64,000 nt of DNA from Paludibacteraceae bacterium (lineage in GTDB: Bacteria; Bacteroidota; Bacteroidia; Bacteroidales; Paludibacteraceae). The position numbers were made by a program, and so were the translations under genes. Where the stretch lies: positions 124,001 to 188,000 of the forward strand of contig JAEERP010000001.1 in NCBI GenBank assembly GCA_016285885.1, given 5' to 3'. The notes under the pieces are model-generated. The model was not told the DNA's origin, made no database searches, and was given only the letters and a program-made list of their open reading frames with translations. Numbering within the stretch: the stretch's first letter is position 1; each line of letters opens with the position of its first letter. Of this stretch, positions 7,871-17,160 are shown piece after piece.

Positions 7871-9565
7871 ATGGATTACTTGCCATTATTAGTTCTTGCG
7901 GGTTCTGTGGCTTTGCTCATGTACGGTATGAAAGTGATGAGCGAGGGGTTGCAGAAGATGGCCGGCAGCAAATTGCGCCAAGTCCTCGGCAAGATGACAA
8001 CCAATCGTTTCACTGGTCTTTTGACCGGTGCGTTCATAACGACATCTATCCAGTCTTCCACCGCCACGACTGTCATGACGGTCAGTTTCGTGAGTGCAGG
8101 TTTGCTCACGCTGTCGCAGGCGATCTCGGTCATCATGGGTGCCAACATCGGTACGACCGCCACCGCTTGGATCATGGTTTTGGGAGGTAGCGGTAATTAC
8201 ATGCAGTATGTGGTCTATGCGGCCATCGTGGTGGGTATCGCCTGCATCTACTCCAATAAACGGAGGAACATGGGCGAGTTCATCATGGGTCTCGCGTTGT
8301 TGCTCCTCGGACTGACGACGCTGAGTGCGAACGCTAAGGGCATGCACCTCGACCAGAATGTGGCGGTGCAGGAGTTTTTCGGAAAATTAAGCAGCTGGGG
8401 GTACGGTTCGTATCTCCTTTTTTTATTCATCGGAGGCGTGTTGACCTGCTCCGTGCAGAGCTCCGCGGCCATCATGGCCATCACCATGACGCTTTGTTCG
8501 GCGGGTGTGCTGGACATCTACATGGGTATCGCCTTGGTGATGGGTGAGAACATCGGTACGACGGTCACCTCTAATGTGGTGGCGCTCTCGGCTTCCACGC
8601 AGGCCAGACGTGCCGCCATGGCGCACATGGTCTTCAACGTGTTCGGTGTGATCTGGATCTTCTCCATCTTCCCTCATTTCGTGGATTTCGTCTGCTGGAT
8701 GGTGGGTTGCGACCCTCATTCGCAAATGCAGGACAAGTCTATCCTGACGGTCGTGCTGGCTGCCTTCCATACCTCCTTTAACGTATGTAACGTATTGATC
8801 CTGATATGGTTCATCAAGCCGTTGGAGCGTTTGGTGTGCAAGATCATCTCTCCGAAGGCGAACACGGAGGAGGACGAGTCCCGCCTCACCTACATCGGTG
8901 GCGGTTTGCTCTCCACTGCCGAGCTCTCCATCCTGGAGGCTAAGAAGGAGGTGAATGTCTTCGCCACCCGTTGCCATAAGATGTTCCGCTTCGTGCCGGA
9001 GCTGTTGCACACGGAGAAGGGCGAGGATTTCAATAAGCTCTTCACCCGCATCGAGAAGTACGAGAACATCACGGACAATATGGAGGTGCAGATCGCGGAT
9101 TACCTGAACAAGGTCTCCGAGGGTCGATTGAGCGCGGAGAGTAAGACGGAGATCCAGCACATGATGAAGCAGGTGTCGGAGTTGGAGAGCATCGGCGACA
9201 GCTGCTACAACTTGGCGCGCACCATCCGCCGCAGGAGGCAGAACTCGCCGAATGAGGATTTCACAGAGAAGCAGTATGAGCATGTGCATAACATGTTCGA
9301 GTTGGTGGACCAATCCCTGACGCAGATGGAGTACATCGTGAAGTCGCCTGACGTCAGTGTGGCGGATGTGAACAAGTCCATGAATGTGGAGAATGAAATC
9401 AACAACTACCGCAAGCAACTGAAGAACCAGAACGTGGATGACATCAATAACCGCTTGTACAATTACCAACTGGGTGTCTACTATATGGACTTGATCTCCG
9501 AGTGTGAGAAGTTGGGCGATTATGTGGTGAATGTGATCGAGTGCACCGGTTTGCTTAAAAAGTAG
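7871..9565 (+). CDS. Na/Pi cotransporter family protein with PhoU-like tail
   Basis: 564 aa. Imports phosphate (or a related anion) with sodium across the inner membrane. The first ~310 residues are hydrophobic and carry the two inverted-repeat signatures of the NptA/PNaS family: TTSIQSSTATT near residue 57 and TCSVQSSAAIM near 194, each with the conserved QSS. After ~residue 335 comes a soluble helical region (KEVNVFATRCHKM ... YVVNVIECTG) resembling PhoU, which usually senses or regulates phosphate uptake. Full length. The nth gene follows after 7 bases, so the two are likely co-transcribed. Confidence 0.9.
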   Translation: MDYLPLLVLAGSVALLMYGMKVMSEGLQKMAGSKLRQVLGKMTTNRFTGLLTGAFITTSIQSSTATTVMTVSFVSAGLLTLSQAISVIMGANIGTTATAWIMVLGGSGNYMQYVVYAAIVVGIACIYSNKRRNMGEFIMGLALLLLGLTTLSANAKGMHLDQNVAVQEFFGKLSSWGYGSYLLFLFIGGVLTCSVQSSAAIMAITMTLCSAGVLDIYMGIALVMGENIGTTVTSNVVALSASTQARRAAMAHMVFNVFGVIWIFSIFPHFVDFVCWMVGCDPHSQMQDKSILTVVLAAFHTSFNVCNVLILIWFIKPLERLVCKIISPKANTEEDESRLTYIGGGLLSTAELSILEAKKEVNVFATRCHKMFRFVPELLHTEKGEDFNKLFTRIEKYENITDNMEVQIADYLNKVSEGRLSAESKTEIQHMMKQVSELESIGDSCYNLARTIRRRRQNSPNEDFTEKQYEHVHNMFELVDQSLTQMEYIVKSPDVSVADVNKSMNVENEINNYRKQLKNQNVDDINNRLYNYQLGVYYMDLISECEKLGDYVVNVIECTGLLKK

Positions 9566-9572
9566 TGCGTAG

Positions 9573-10202
9573 ATGACGGTCTCCGAACGGTATGCGAAGG
9601 TGCTCGCATGGTTCCAAACGAACATGCGGGATGCGGAGAGCGAACTGAACTTCCGGAATCCCTATGAATTACTGGTGGCGGTGATGCTTTCCGCCCAGTG
9701 CACGGACAAGCGGGTGAACATGGTCACCCCCGCCTTCTTTGAACGTTTCCCGGATGCTTTCGCCTTGTCGGAAGGCACGTTCGACGAGGTGTTGTCGTTG
9801 GTGAAGAGCATATCGTACCCTAATTCCAAGGCTGAACATATTTTGTCGATGGCAAAGATGGTCGTTTCCGACTTCAATGGGGAGATCCCCTGCACGATGG
9901 AGGAGCTGACCCGTCTGCCGGGTGTTGGGCGGAAGACGGCCAATGTGATGTTGACCGTGGCCTTCGGTCAGCCAGCCATGCCTGTCGATACGCACGTCTT
10001 CCGTGTCTCCAACCGTATCGGGTTGACGAACCAATCCAAGACGCCGGAGCAGACCGAGAAGATCCTTGTGAAGCATATCCCTCATGACATATTAGGCAAC
10101 GCTCATCATTGGCTGCTGTTGCACGGACGGTATGTCTGCACGGCCAAGAACCCGAAGTGCGGTGAGTGTGGAATCCGTGAGTGGTGTAAGAGCAAGAATT
10201 AA
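9573..10202 (+). CDS. nth: Endonuclease III (DNA glycosylase/AP lyase)
   Basis: 209 aa, normal length. Removes oxidised pyrimidines and nicks abasic sites in base-excision repair. The helix-hairpin-helix LPGVGRKTA contains the catalytic Lys121, the catalytic Asp139 is in PVDTHVFRV, and the C-terminal [4Fe-4S] cluster ligands follow the expected spacing C-x6-C-x2-C-x5-C (CTAKNPKCGECGIREWC). It starts 7 bases after the Na/Pi transporter stop. Confidence 0.95.
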   Translation: MTVSERYAKVLAWFQTNMRDAESELNFRNPYELLVAVMLSAQCTDKRVNMVTPAFFERFPDAFALSEGTFDEVLSLVKSISYPNSKAEHILSMAKMVVSDFNGEIPCTMEELTRLPGVGRKTANVMLTVAFGQPAMPVDTHVFRVSNRIGLTNQSKTPEQTEKILVKHIPHDILGNAHHWLLLHGRYVCTAKNPKCGECGIREWCKSKN

Positions 10203-10222
10203 ACTATATAATTTAACTACAT

Positions 10223-10636
10223 ATGAAATCTTTTCTTTGGGTCTTATTTACATTGCTTTCTATAGTTGCAGTGGGACAAAATAAGCCTTCAAATGTTCCT
10301 CCTAAAACACCTAAAAAGAGTGTGGTTGCAATAGATGAGCCATCCTATGAGATGTATCCAACGAAAAACATGTGGAATTTTTTGAAGTTAAATACAATTA
10401 CAGGCCAAGTCTGGGTTGTCCAATATGGATTAACGGACGAAAATAGAATACAAATTCCAGTGAATTCTTCTGGTTTATTGTGGAATGATGAACAACGGAT
10501 AAAAGGTCGTTTTAAATTAATTCCAACGGAGAATATGTGGAACTTTATTTTAATAGATCAGGTTGATGGTCGGGTTTGGCAGGTGCAATGGAGTACTTCT
10601 CCTAGTAACATGGGTGTGATGAAGATATCCGATTAG
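10223..10636 (+). CDS. Small secreted protein with duplicated NMWNF motif
   Basis: 137 aa. Signal peptide (MKSFLWVLFTLLSIVAVGQ). The mature protein carries two copies of a ~25-residue unit: YPTKNMWNFLKLNTITGQVW and IPTENMWNFILIDQVDGRVW, each followed by xVQY/W. This looks like an ancient internal duplication, perhaps two beta-hairpins. Codon use and base composition are clearly more AT-rich than the flanking nth and rpoD genes, which hints at separate origin. It starts 20 bases after nth and ends before a strong terminator. No known family recognised. Confidence 0.7.
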   Translation: MKSFLWVLFTLLSIVAVGQNKPSNVPPKTPKKSVVAIDEPSYEMYPTKNMWNFLKLNTITGQVWVVQYGLTDENRIQIPVNSSGLLWNDEQRIKGRFKLIPTENMWNFILIDQVDGRVWQVQWSTSPSNMGVMKISD

Positions 10637-10671
10637 TTACCGCTTTTATATTGATTATACTGGAATGTGAA

Positions 10672-10710
10672 AAAATAAACCCAGCAACCGAGAAGGTGCT
10701 GGGTTTTTAT
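10672..10710. terminator. Bidirectional terminator between the small secreted gene and rpoD
   Basis: Stem aacccagca / tgctgggtt with loop accgagaagg, flanked by an A run on the left and a T run on the right, so it can end the transcripts of both convergent genes. Confidence 0.85.
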
Positions 10711-10727
10711 TTGTCGTGAAATCCCTA

Positions 10728-11588
10728 TTATCCCAAATAAGACTTCAGCAATTTGCTTCTTGAATTTTGTCTGAGGCGGCGGATAGCCTTCTCCTTGATT
10801 TGGCGGACACGCTCACGGGTCAGACCGAAGTTCTCGCCGATCTCTTCGAGGGTCATCTCCTGGTAACCGATACCGAAGAACATCTTGATGATTTCGCTCT
10901 CCCTTTCGGTAAGGGTGGAGAGGGCTCTGTCGATCTCTCTGGACAAAGACTCGTTGATGAGGGATTTGTCCGCAATTGGAGAATCATCGTTCACCAGCAC
11001 GTCCAAGAGGCTGTTGTCCTCGCCCTCCACGAATGGAGCGTCCACGGAGATATGACGGCCGGAGATCTTCATGGCGTCGGAGATCTTGTCCACAGGCATG
11101 TCCAAAATGCCGGCCACCTCTTCGGTGGAAGGACGTCTCTCGTTCTCTTGCTCGAATTGTGAGAGCGCCTTGTTGATTTTATTGAGTGAGCCCACCTGGT
11201 TGAGGGGCAGGCGGACGATTCTAGACTGTTCAGCCAATGCCTGAAGGATGGATTGGCGGATCCACCACACGGCGTAAGAGATGAACTTGAAACCCCTTGT
11301 CTCGTCGAATTTCTCGGCGGCTTTGATCAAACCCAGGTTACCCTCGTTGATGAGGTCAGGCAAACTCAATCCTTGGTTTTGGTACTGCTTAGCAACAGAA
11401 ACCACGAAACGGAGGTTGGCGCGTGTCAGTTTCTCCAATGCGCGGCGGTCACCTTTCTTGATCCTTTGCGCTAACTCGACTTCCTCCTCGACGGTGATCA
11501 GGTCTTCACGTCCGATTTCCTGAAGGTACTTGTCCAGGGAGGCACTCTCTCTGTTCGTGATTGATTTTGTAATCTTTAACTGTCTCAT
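10728..11588 (-). CDS. rpoD: Primary RNA polymerase sigma factor (SigA/RpoD, short Bacteroidetes form)
   Basis: 286 aa, the usual size for the Bacteroidetes housekeeping sigma, which lacks most of region 1.1. Region 1.2 ([18 protein letters not shown]), region 2 ([51 protein letters not shown]), region 3 and region 4 ([10 protein letters not shown]-type segment, [19 protein letters not shown]) are all present. It recognises the TTTG / TAnnTTTG promoters seen across this window. Own promoter upstream; convergent terminator downstream. Confidence 0.95.
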   Translation of the reverse strand: MRQLKITKSITNRESASLDKYLQEIGREDLITVEEEVELAQRIKKGDRRALEKLTRANLRFVVSVAKQYQNQGLSLPDLINEGNLGLIKAAEKFDETRGFKFISYAVWWIRQSILQALAEQSRIVRLPLNQVGSLNKINKALSQFEQENERRPSTEEVAGILDMPVDKISDAMKISGRHISVDAPFVEGEDNSLLDVLVNDDSPIADKSLINESLSREIDRALSTLTERESEIIKMFFGIGYQEMTLEEIGENFGLTRERVRQIKEKAIRRLRQNSRSKLLKSYLG

Positions 11589-11626
11589 TTAGCTTTTCTC
11601 CTCACTTAAATGAAAATTTCGGAACG

Positions 11627-11634
11627 CAAAGATA
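11627..11634 (-). promoter_or_regulatory. -7 box (TATCTTTG) upstream of rpoD
   Basis: TATCTTTG on the minus strand matches TAnnTTTG, about 40 bases before the start codon. No good TTTG -33 box at the expected spacing, so this is tentative. Confidence 0.45.
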
Positions 11635-11712
11635 CGAAAAAAAATGGATTGTTCATCTTTTAGGGGAGAAAAAATGGACGGATTGTGTGTGGTCGTCTCG
11701 CTTATCGCATTA

Positions 11713-11773
11713 GGTGCTGTGCGTCTTTCCTATTTATAGAAAGCCCCTATGGGGCAAGGTGTGGAATGCGTTT
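11713..11773. repeat. 61-bp direct repeat, left flank of the hsd island
   Basis: Identical at 60 of 61 bases to 17708-17768, in the same orientation. It contains the palindrome gcccctatggggc. The rest of the gap 11589-11875 holds the rpoD promoter and another gtttcc/cagtgggg-like palindrome (ccccagtgggg) but no gene. Confidence 0.9.
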
Positions 11774-11875
11774 CTGTTAAATCTCGCACTCCATACCCCA
11801 GTGGGGTTTCCTTTCGCATCGTCCCCATGTGATGCATGTGTCTTGAAAATGTTTTTCTTCTGTCATGTCACAACC

Positions 11876-14296
11876 TTATGCCCAACGATACAATTGCTTC
11901 TGGAACTCGAAATATTGCTGGCGTATTTGGCTTACGTCCATGTTCAGATTAGACTTCGCATCGTTTATGGTGCCGTATTTCATGTTGATTAATGTTGCTA
12001 AATTATTGGTTGTGAGCTCTCTGTAACTATTCCGTAAATATTGTTCCAAGAGAAAATCGACGAATACTTTCTGGGCGGCGTTTTGCTTCTTGTAATAATC
12101 GTTACGCACCATTTCGACTCGTTTTTCACGCTCCATCGGGGTGGTCTCGTAGGCGATATACTCCAGTACGTCAAGCAGGTCGCAATCCTCACGTCCCATC
12201 ACACGCTGTATGGCCTGTAATTTATCTTCATGGAAACCTTCTTGCTCAAGGTGTTCGAGCAATGCCTGACGTGTGTCAGGGTGTTCCCACTGCTTACGCA
12301 AATCCTCTGGCCCGCTGAAAAATGATGGAAGGCGACCAAAAAGTTCTTGTATCAGTTCTTCTATCGAAATAAGTTTGTCTCCGTACTGGAACTTCTCTGT
12401 CCACTTCGTTCGCAGTTCAATTGTCCGCTTGTTTGAAAGACGAACTGTTATCTTCTTTTTCTGCTTGCCTCCACCATCGCATGTGCAGGGCATGTGTCCG
12501 CAGACGGGACATGGGATGGGAAAGTCGATCAGTGAATCGTCTTTGACAGGCGACACGGATCCCTCGTCTGGTACTGCGTAGGGCTTATGTCTGCCGCATG
12601 TGCATGGATAGTTGCCACATACAGGGCAGAACGGGTCACCGTCCCACTCGGCATCTTGGAAGTTCTTGCTTGCGCCCACAAAGTCGTAGATGGTGAAGTA
12701 GTATTTGTCGTCGAAAAGGCGGGTGCCTCGACCGATGATTTGCTTGAATTCCACCATGTTGTTCACGGGACGCATCAGCACGATGTTGCGCACATTGCGG
12801 GCATCCACGCCTGTGGAGAGCTTCTGCGACGTAGTAAGGATGGTGGGTAACTTCCGCTCGTTGTCTTGGAAGAGTTTCAGGGTCTCTTCACCCTCCGATC
12901 CATCATCGGCGGTGACACGCTCGCAATAATTGGACGCAGGACTCTTCTTATACTGATTGATCATATCACGGATGATGTGTGCATGCAATTGTGTGGCACA
13001 GAAGACAATCGTCTTTTCATCTGGATTTATTTGTGACAACAGCTCCTTTACACGATGTTCGTCTCGTTGGCGAATCTCTATCTTGCCATTATAGAAATCA
13101 CTTTCCGTGTAGGTTTTTTCGGTGTCTATTTCGCCTTCTACCTCATCATCAGAATCGTAAACATACTCATCGATGTTACTTTCCGAAATTCGCACACGGA
13201 ATGGCGTCAGGTAACCGTCTGCAATGCCTTGCTTGAGCGAATAGGAATAGACGGGGTTGCCGAAATACTTATATGTATTGGCGTTGTCTTGACGGCGCGG
13301 CGTGGCGGTCATACCGAGTTGATATGCAAACGAGAAGTAATCCATCAGTTCGCGCCATTGGCTCTCGTCGTTCGCACCGCCGCGATGACATTCGTCTATT
13401 ATGATGAAATCGAAGAAATCTGCCGGATATTGCTTGTAGTACGGCTCACCGCTCTCATCGGCACACATGAAGGTCTGGAAGATGGTAAAATAGAGATGTC
13501 TTGCCGTTGGCACCTTATCATGGTTTTTATGCAGTTCATCGGGTGTGATGCGCACCATGGCATCTTCTGGGAACTGTTCAAAATCGTTGACAGCCTGGTT
13601 GGCGAGTATGTTTCGGTCGGCGATGAAGAGGATACGTGGACGTTGGTCGGTTCCATGCAGGTTCCATTTGGTCTGAAACAGTTTCCAACAGATCTGAAAA
13701 GCCGTGTATGTCTTGCCCGTACCAGTTGCCATGGTGAGTAAAATATGCTTTTGACCGCGAGCAACGGCATTCAGCACGTTGTTAATGGCATTCACCTGAT
13801 AGTATCGTGGCTCACGACCGCTATCACGGTTCATCGGTTGCAAATTGAACTTATCGCGCCATTCGTTATCCTCAGGGAAGGTCATCTGCCACAACTCCTG
13901 CGGGGATGGAAATTTATCTATAAAACCTTCGGTGGAAGGGACAATATATTCACCCTTAGCATCTCTCACACCCATATCTATGAAATAGATGCTATCGCCG
14001 TTGGTGGAATAGGCGTAGCGAATCTGCAACATCTCGGCGTACTGCTTGGCTTGCGGCACACCCACCGACACATCCGTCTCGTCCGACTTAGCTTCCACAA
14101 CGGCCAGTTTTATGCCTTTGTATTCAAGGATGTAATCCACTTTTTTAGGATGGCGGGCTTTTAGCTTCTCCACTCGTCCCGGAGCAATGACATAAGCACG
14201 TTGCTCATTGAGGATTTGGCTGTCGGGCACCTGTTCCCAGCCCACGGAATAAAGGGCTGGATCGATCTTTTTGCGGCGTGTTGTTGATTCGTCCAT
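11876..14296 (-). CDS. hsdR: Type I restriction enzyme R subunit
   Basis: 806 aa. ATP-dependent translocase/endonuclease of a type I restriction system. The N-terminal nuclease has the PD-(D/E)xK pattern (VDYILEYKG ... AVVEAKSDE). The superfamily 2 helicase follows: Walker A TMATGTGKT near residue 196, DECHRGG (motif II), GMTATPRR (motif III) and QIIGRGTRL (motif VI). The C-terminal region resembles the EcoEI R C-terminal domain. Odd feature: two CPVCGxxPCTC motifs between the helicase and C-terminal domain look like zinc-binding pairs. Last gene of the minus-strand hsdM-hsdS-hsdR set, separated from hsdS by a 177-bp repeat-bearing gap. No frameshift seen. Confidence 0.95.
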   Translation of the reverse strand: MDESTTRRKKIDPALYSVGWEQVPDSQILNEQRAYVIAPGRVEKLKARHPKKVDYILEYKGIKLAVVEAKSDETDVSVGVPQAKQYAEMLQIRYAYSTNGDSIYFIDMGVRDAKGEYIVPSTEGFIDKFPSPQELWQMTFPEDNEWRDKFNLQPMNRDSGREPRYYQVNAINNVLNAVARGQKHILLTMATGTGKTYTAFQICWKLFQTKWNLHGTDQRPRILFIADRNILANQAVNDFEQFPEDAMVRITPDELHKNHDKVPTARHLYFTIFQTFMCADESGEPYYKQYPADFFDFIIIDECHRGGANDESQWRELMDYFSFAYQLGMTATPRRQDNANTYKYFGNPVYSYSLKQGIADGYLTPFRVRISESNIDEYVYDSDDEVEGEIDTEKTYTESDFYNGKIEIRQRDEHRVKELLSQINPDEKTIVFCATQLHAHIIRDMINQYKKSPASNYCERVTADDGSEGEETLKLFQDNERKLPTILTTSQKLSTGVDARNVRNIVLMRPVNNMVEFKQIIGRGTRLFDDKYYFTIYDFVGASKNFQDAEWDGDPFCPVCGNYPCTCGRHKPYAVPDEGSVSPVKDDSLIDFPIPCPVCGHMPCTCDGGGKQKKKITVRLSNKRTIELRTKWTEKFQYGDKLISIEELIQELFGRLPSFFSGPEDLRKQWEHPDTRQALLEHLEQEGFHEDKLQAIQRVMGREDCDLLDVLEYIAYETTPMEREKRVEMVRNDYYKKQNAAQKVFVDFLLEQYLRNSYRELTTNNLATLINMKYGTINDAKSNLNMDVSQIRQQYFEFQKQLYRWA

Positions 14297-14354
14297 GGTA
14301 ATTATTTTAATCTATTGATTTACAGAATAATACATTCTTTTTATATAGCTTCCA

Positions 14355-14482
14355 CTACATTTTTATGAGGGAATAATTTCAAAAATCTACACTTTTATGA
14401 GGGAATAAATCGAAAAATCTACACTTTTATGAGGGAATAATTTCAAAAAAACACACTTTTATGAGGGAATAAATCATCCATC
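14355..14482. repeat. Four tandem 32-bp repeats between hsdS and hsdR
   Basis: Units begin at 14355, 14387, 14419 and 14451, each with the core acttttatgagggaataa (first copy has attttt). Copies 1 and 3 share the tail aatttcaaaaa, copies 2 and 4 share aaatc, so a 64-bp pair seems to have been duplicated. The last unit overlaps the hsdS stop codon. The array fills most of the gap before hsdR, where it could bind a protein or act on the transcript. Confidence 0.95.
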
Positions 14483-15670
14483 CTCCTCAAACACCTTTTT
14501 CAGCAACGCCTGTTTCAGGTCGTTGCAGAGGGTTATGGTTTCGGTGTAGTTAGTTTGCAATGCTTTCACATTGGCAGAGAGGGCGTCGAGGCGGTCGGCG
14601 ATGCGTTGCTGCTCGGGAAGTGTCGGAATTGGTAATACTATTGCTTTCAATGATGGTGCATTTGTGTGTACAACTTTCAATTTTGTTTTGCCAAATCCTT
14701 TTTGTGCAATAGCATCGGGGGTTGATAGAGCATAAGCAAGATATTTAGGATTTTGATTGTGTTTCATAACAATAATATCTCCGCCTGCCAAACACTTATT
14801 ATGTCCCAAATATGCAATACTTTTGCCTATATCTTCAACGCTTTCTCCTGTTATAGCAAACAAAATATCTCCGTGTTCAAAGTATTTTTTTGAATTAATA
14901 ATTTGCTCATCTGTATGAGAAACACATTCTTCAAACCAATAATTATATGTAGTGTAAATTTCGCCATAACGAACACAAGGAACACCCTCTAACCTTATTT
15001 GTTCCCGAGTTATTCCCGAACCTCGATACATATCAGTTTGCAAAGAATCAATTGTTTTCATTTTCCATCCTTCTTTCGGTGTCAACAACTCTTTTAGAGC
15101 GGCTTGAAACAAATCTTTGGCGGCTTGCAGTTGCTTTTCGGCATTGGCTTTAAGGGCTTCTATCTTCGCAAACTCGGCATCAAGATAGGAAACAATGCGC
15201 TGCTGGTCGGAAATAGGAGGAACGGGAATTTGAACATTGGAAAGCCAAACTGTACTCAAGTTCAATTGTGCAGCCCCTGAAGCATTTTCTATACACAATT
15301 GCTCAAATGAATTAGAATTTAAATAATGGAACAGAAAAGTTTTTGATAAATTATCGTTCTTCATTCTAATACAAGCAACTCGCTGGTTTAGTGCTGCTGG
15401 CGTAAGTCCTGTTGGCAAAAGTCCCACTCTACCTACATTTCCAGTCAAAGACATTAATAAATCATTCTTTTTAAGAATGTATTTATTCAAATTGCTTTCC
15501 TCAGACAATGGATAGTATTTAGGTGAATTGTCGACTATAATACCTTTTTGTACGTTTGTTATTCTTATAATTCTTATGCCACAATCTACATAGTTGGAAC
15601 TTTTGAATGCAAATCCGTTCAATATCTCGCAAACCTCACCCAACTTCATATATTTCCATCCTTCTTTCAT
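14474..15670 (-). CDS. hsdS: Type I restriction-modification specificity subunit
   Basis: 398 aa. Sets the DNA target of the modification and restriction complexes. Two target-recognition halves are visible. The first starts EGWKYMKLGEVCEIL and ends in the conserved helix PPISDQQRIVSYLDAEFAKI; the second starts PKEGWKMKTIDSL and ends PTLPEQQRIADRLDAL. Full length and intact. Its ATG overlaps the hsdM stop by four bases (ATGA), showing translational coupling. The AT-richer second recognition half is typical of domain exchange. No second hsdS or recombinase lies nearby, so there is no evidence of an inverting hsdS system. Confidence 0.95.
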   Translation of the reverse strand: MKEGWKYMKLGEVCEILNGFAFKSSNYVDCGIRIIRITNVQKGIIVDNSPKYYPLSEESNLNKYILKKNDLLMSLTGNVGRVGLLPTGLTPAALNQRVACIRMKNDNLSKTFLFHYLNSNSFEQLCIENASGAAQLNLSTVWLSNVQIPVPPISDQQRIVSYLDAEFAKIEALKANAEKQLQAAKDLFQAALKELLTPKEGWKMKTIDSLQTDMYRGSGITREQIRLEGVPCVRYGEIYTTYNYWFEECVSHTDEQIINSKKYFEHGDILFAITGESVEDIGKSIAYLGHNKCLAGGDIIVMKHNQNPKYLAYALSTPDAIAQKGFGKTKLKVVHTNAPSLKAIVLPIPTLPEQQRIADRLDALSANVKALQTNYTETITLCNDLKQALLKKVFEEDG

Positions 15671-17118
15671 AGCATCTCCTTTATTTCGTTAATCAATCTT
15701 GCGGAATCGCTGTTGAGGTCGGCGATGGTGCCGAGAATGTCGGCGGCGGTGCGGTTGTCAACAATTTCGGGTTTGTTGGGATTTTTGACAGAAAGGTCGC
15801 AGTCGTCGCCAAGGTCGGCAACATTGAGCGTCCAAGAGTTTTCGCTTTCGGATTTGGTTTTCTGTAATGTTACAAAATCTTCAAGGTCGGCTTCGGTGAG
15901 CGGATTTGTTTTGCCAAGGGTGCGGCTGAGGTTGAGTTGGTAATACCAAATTTTTTGTGTCGGCTCGCCTTTGGAGAAAAACAGCACCACGGTTTTTACG
16001 CCCGCGCCTTGGAAAACTCCTTGCGGAAGGTCGAGAATGGTGTGCAAATTACATTCTTCGAGTAGTTTGCGACGCAGGGATGCGGCATCGCCATTGCTCA
16101 AAAACGTGTTTTTGATTACAATGCCAGCGCGTCCGTTTACTTTGAGCATCTTGATAAAATGCTGCATAAACATATACGCCGTTTCGCTGGTGCGGATGTC
16201 AAAATTTTGAAGCACTTCGGCGCGTTCGCTGCCTCCAAATGGCGGATTGGCAAGGATGATGTCTTTGCGGTCGCGTTGCTGAATGGCGGCGAGGTTTTCG
16301 GTAAGTGTGTTGCCGCGAACGATGTTGGGCGCAGCCACGCCGTGAAAAATCATATTCATTGTGGCAATGATGTAGGGCAATCCCTTTTTCTCCTTGCCAA
16401 AGAATGTTGACTTTTGCAAGGTGTCGGAATCGCTCACCGAATGTACCTGTTCTTGCATATAATTGAACGCCTCGCAGAGGAAGCCCGCCGAGCCGCAAGC
16501 CGGGTCGTAAACGGTTTCGCCAATGCGCGGGTTCACCACTTTGACGATGGTACGGATGAGCGGACGAGGCGTGTAGTATTCGCCACCGTTGCGTCCGGCA
16601 TTGCCCATACGTTTTATTTTGTCTTCATACAGTACGGTCATTTCGTGCTTGTCGTCGGCAGACTGAAAATGCAGCGAATCTATCTTGTTGATAATCTCGC
16701 GCATATTGTATCCGCTGCTCACCTTGTTGCGGAGTTCGCTGAATATCTCGCCAATCTTGTATTCAAGCGTGTCGGGCGACACGGCGGTATCTTTGAAGTG
16801 TTTGAGCGAAGGAAAGAGTTTTTGGTTAACAAATTCCACAAGGTCGTCGCCGGTCATTGCGTTGATAACGTCGAGTTCACCCTTTGCGGTTTTTGGGGCA
16901 GCCCAAGCGTTCCAACGGTTGAAGCCGGTGATAATGCGGCGGTATTCCTTGCCGTTGAGTGCGGCTTCGTCTTCGCGCTCCGTTTCAAGGTCGTCGAGGT
17001 ATTTCAAAAAGAGCAACCACGAAGTCTGCTCTATATAATCGAGTTCGTTGCTGCATCCCGCCTCGTTGCGCAGAATGGCATCGATTGCATTAAAAGTTGA
17101 TTCGTATTTCATCTCCAT
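15667..17118 (-). CDS. hsdM: Type I restriction-modification methyltransferase subunit
   Basis: 483 aa. N6-adenine methyltransferase. The N-terminal HsdM helical domain (residues ~10-150, SWLLFLKYLDDLE) is followed by the catalytic domain with SAM-binding motif DPACGSAGFL (205-214) and catalytic NPPF (291-294). First gene of the hsd set; four-base overlap with hsdS. The region 5' of the start contains a large inverted-repeat structure that would lie in or near its leader. Confidence 0.95.
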   Translation of the reverse strand: MEMKYESTFNAIDAILRNEAGCSNELDYIEQTSWLLFLKYLDDLETEREDEAALNGKEYRRIITGFNRWNAWAAPKTAKGELDVINAMTGDDLVEFVNQKLFPSLKHFKDTAVSPDTLEYKIGEIFSELRNKVSSGYNMREIINKIDSLHFQSADDKHEMTVLYEDKIKRMGNAGRNGGEYYTPRPLIRTIVKVVNPRIGETVYDPACGSAGFLCEAFNYMQEQVHSVSDSDTLQKSTFFGKEKKGLPYIIATMNMIFHGVAAPNIVRGNTLTENLAAIQQRDRKDIILANPPFGGSERAEVLQNFDIRTSETAYMFMQHFIKMLKVNGRAGIVIKNTFLSNGDAASLRRKLLEECNLHTILDLPQGVFQGAGVKTVVLFFSKGEPTQKIWYYQLNLSRTLGKTNPLTEADLEDFVTLQKTKSESENSWTLNVADLGDDCDLSVKNPNKPEIVDNRTAADILGTIADLNSDSARLINEIKEML

Positions 17119-17160
17119 CGAGTTGTGAATACGAATGCTATTTGTCTAAAAAACGAAAGC

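Noticed and set aside
8423-9625. 400-aa minus-strand ORF opposite the Na/Pi transporter
   Set aside because: Antisense shadow; low-complexity LHHV/RQ composition with no domain.
14355-14482. CRISPR array
   Set aside because: The 32-bp units are contiguous with no unique spacers, and no cas gene is nearby.
14474-15670. Phase-variable inverting hsdS system
   Set aside because: There is only one hsdS, with no silent half-genes or site-specific recombinase in the window.
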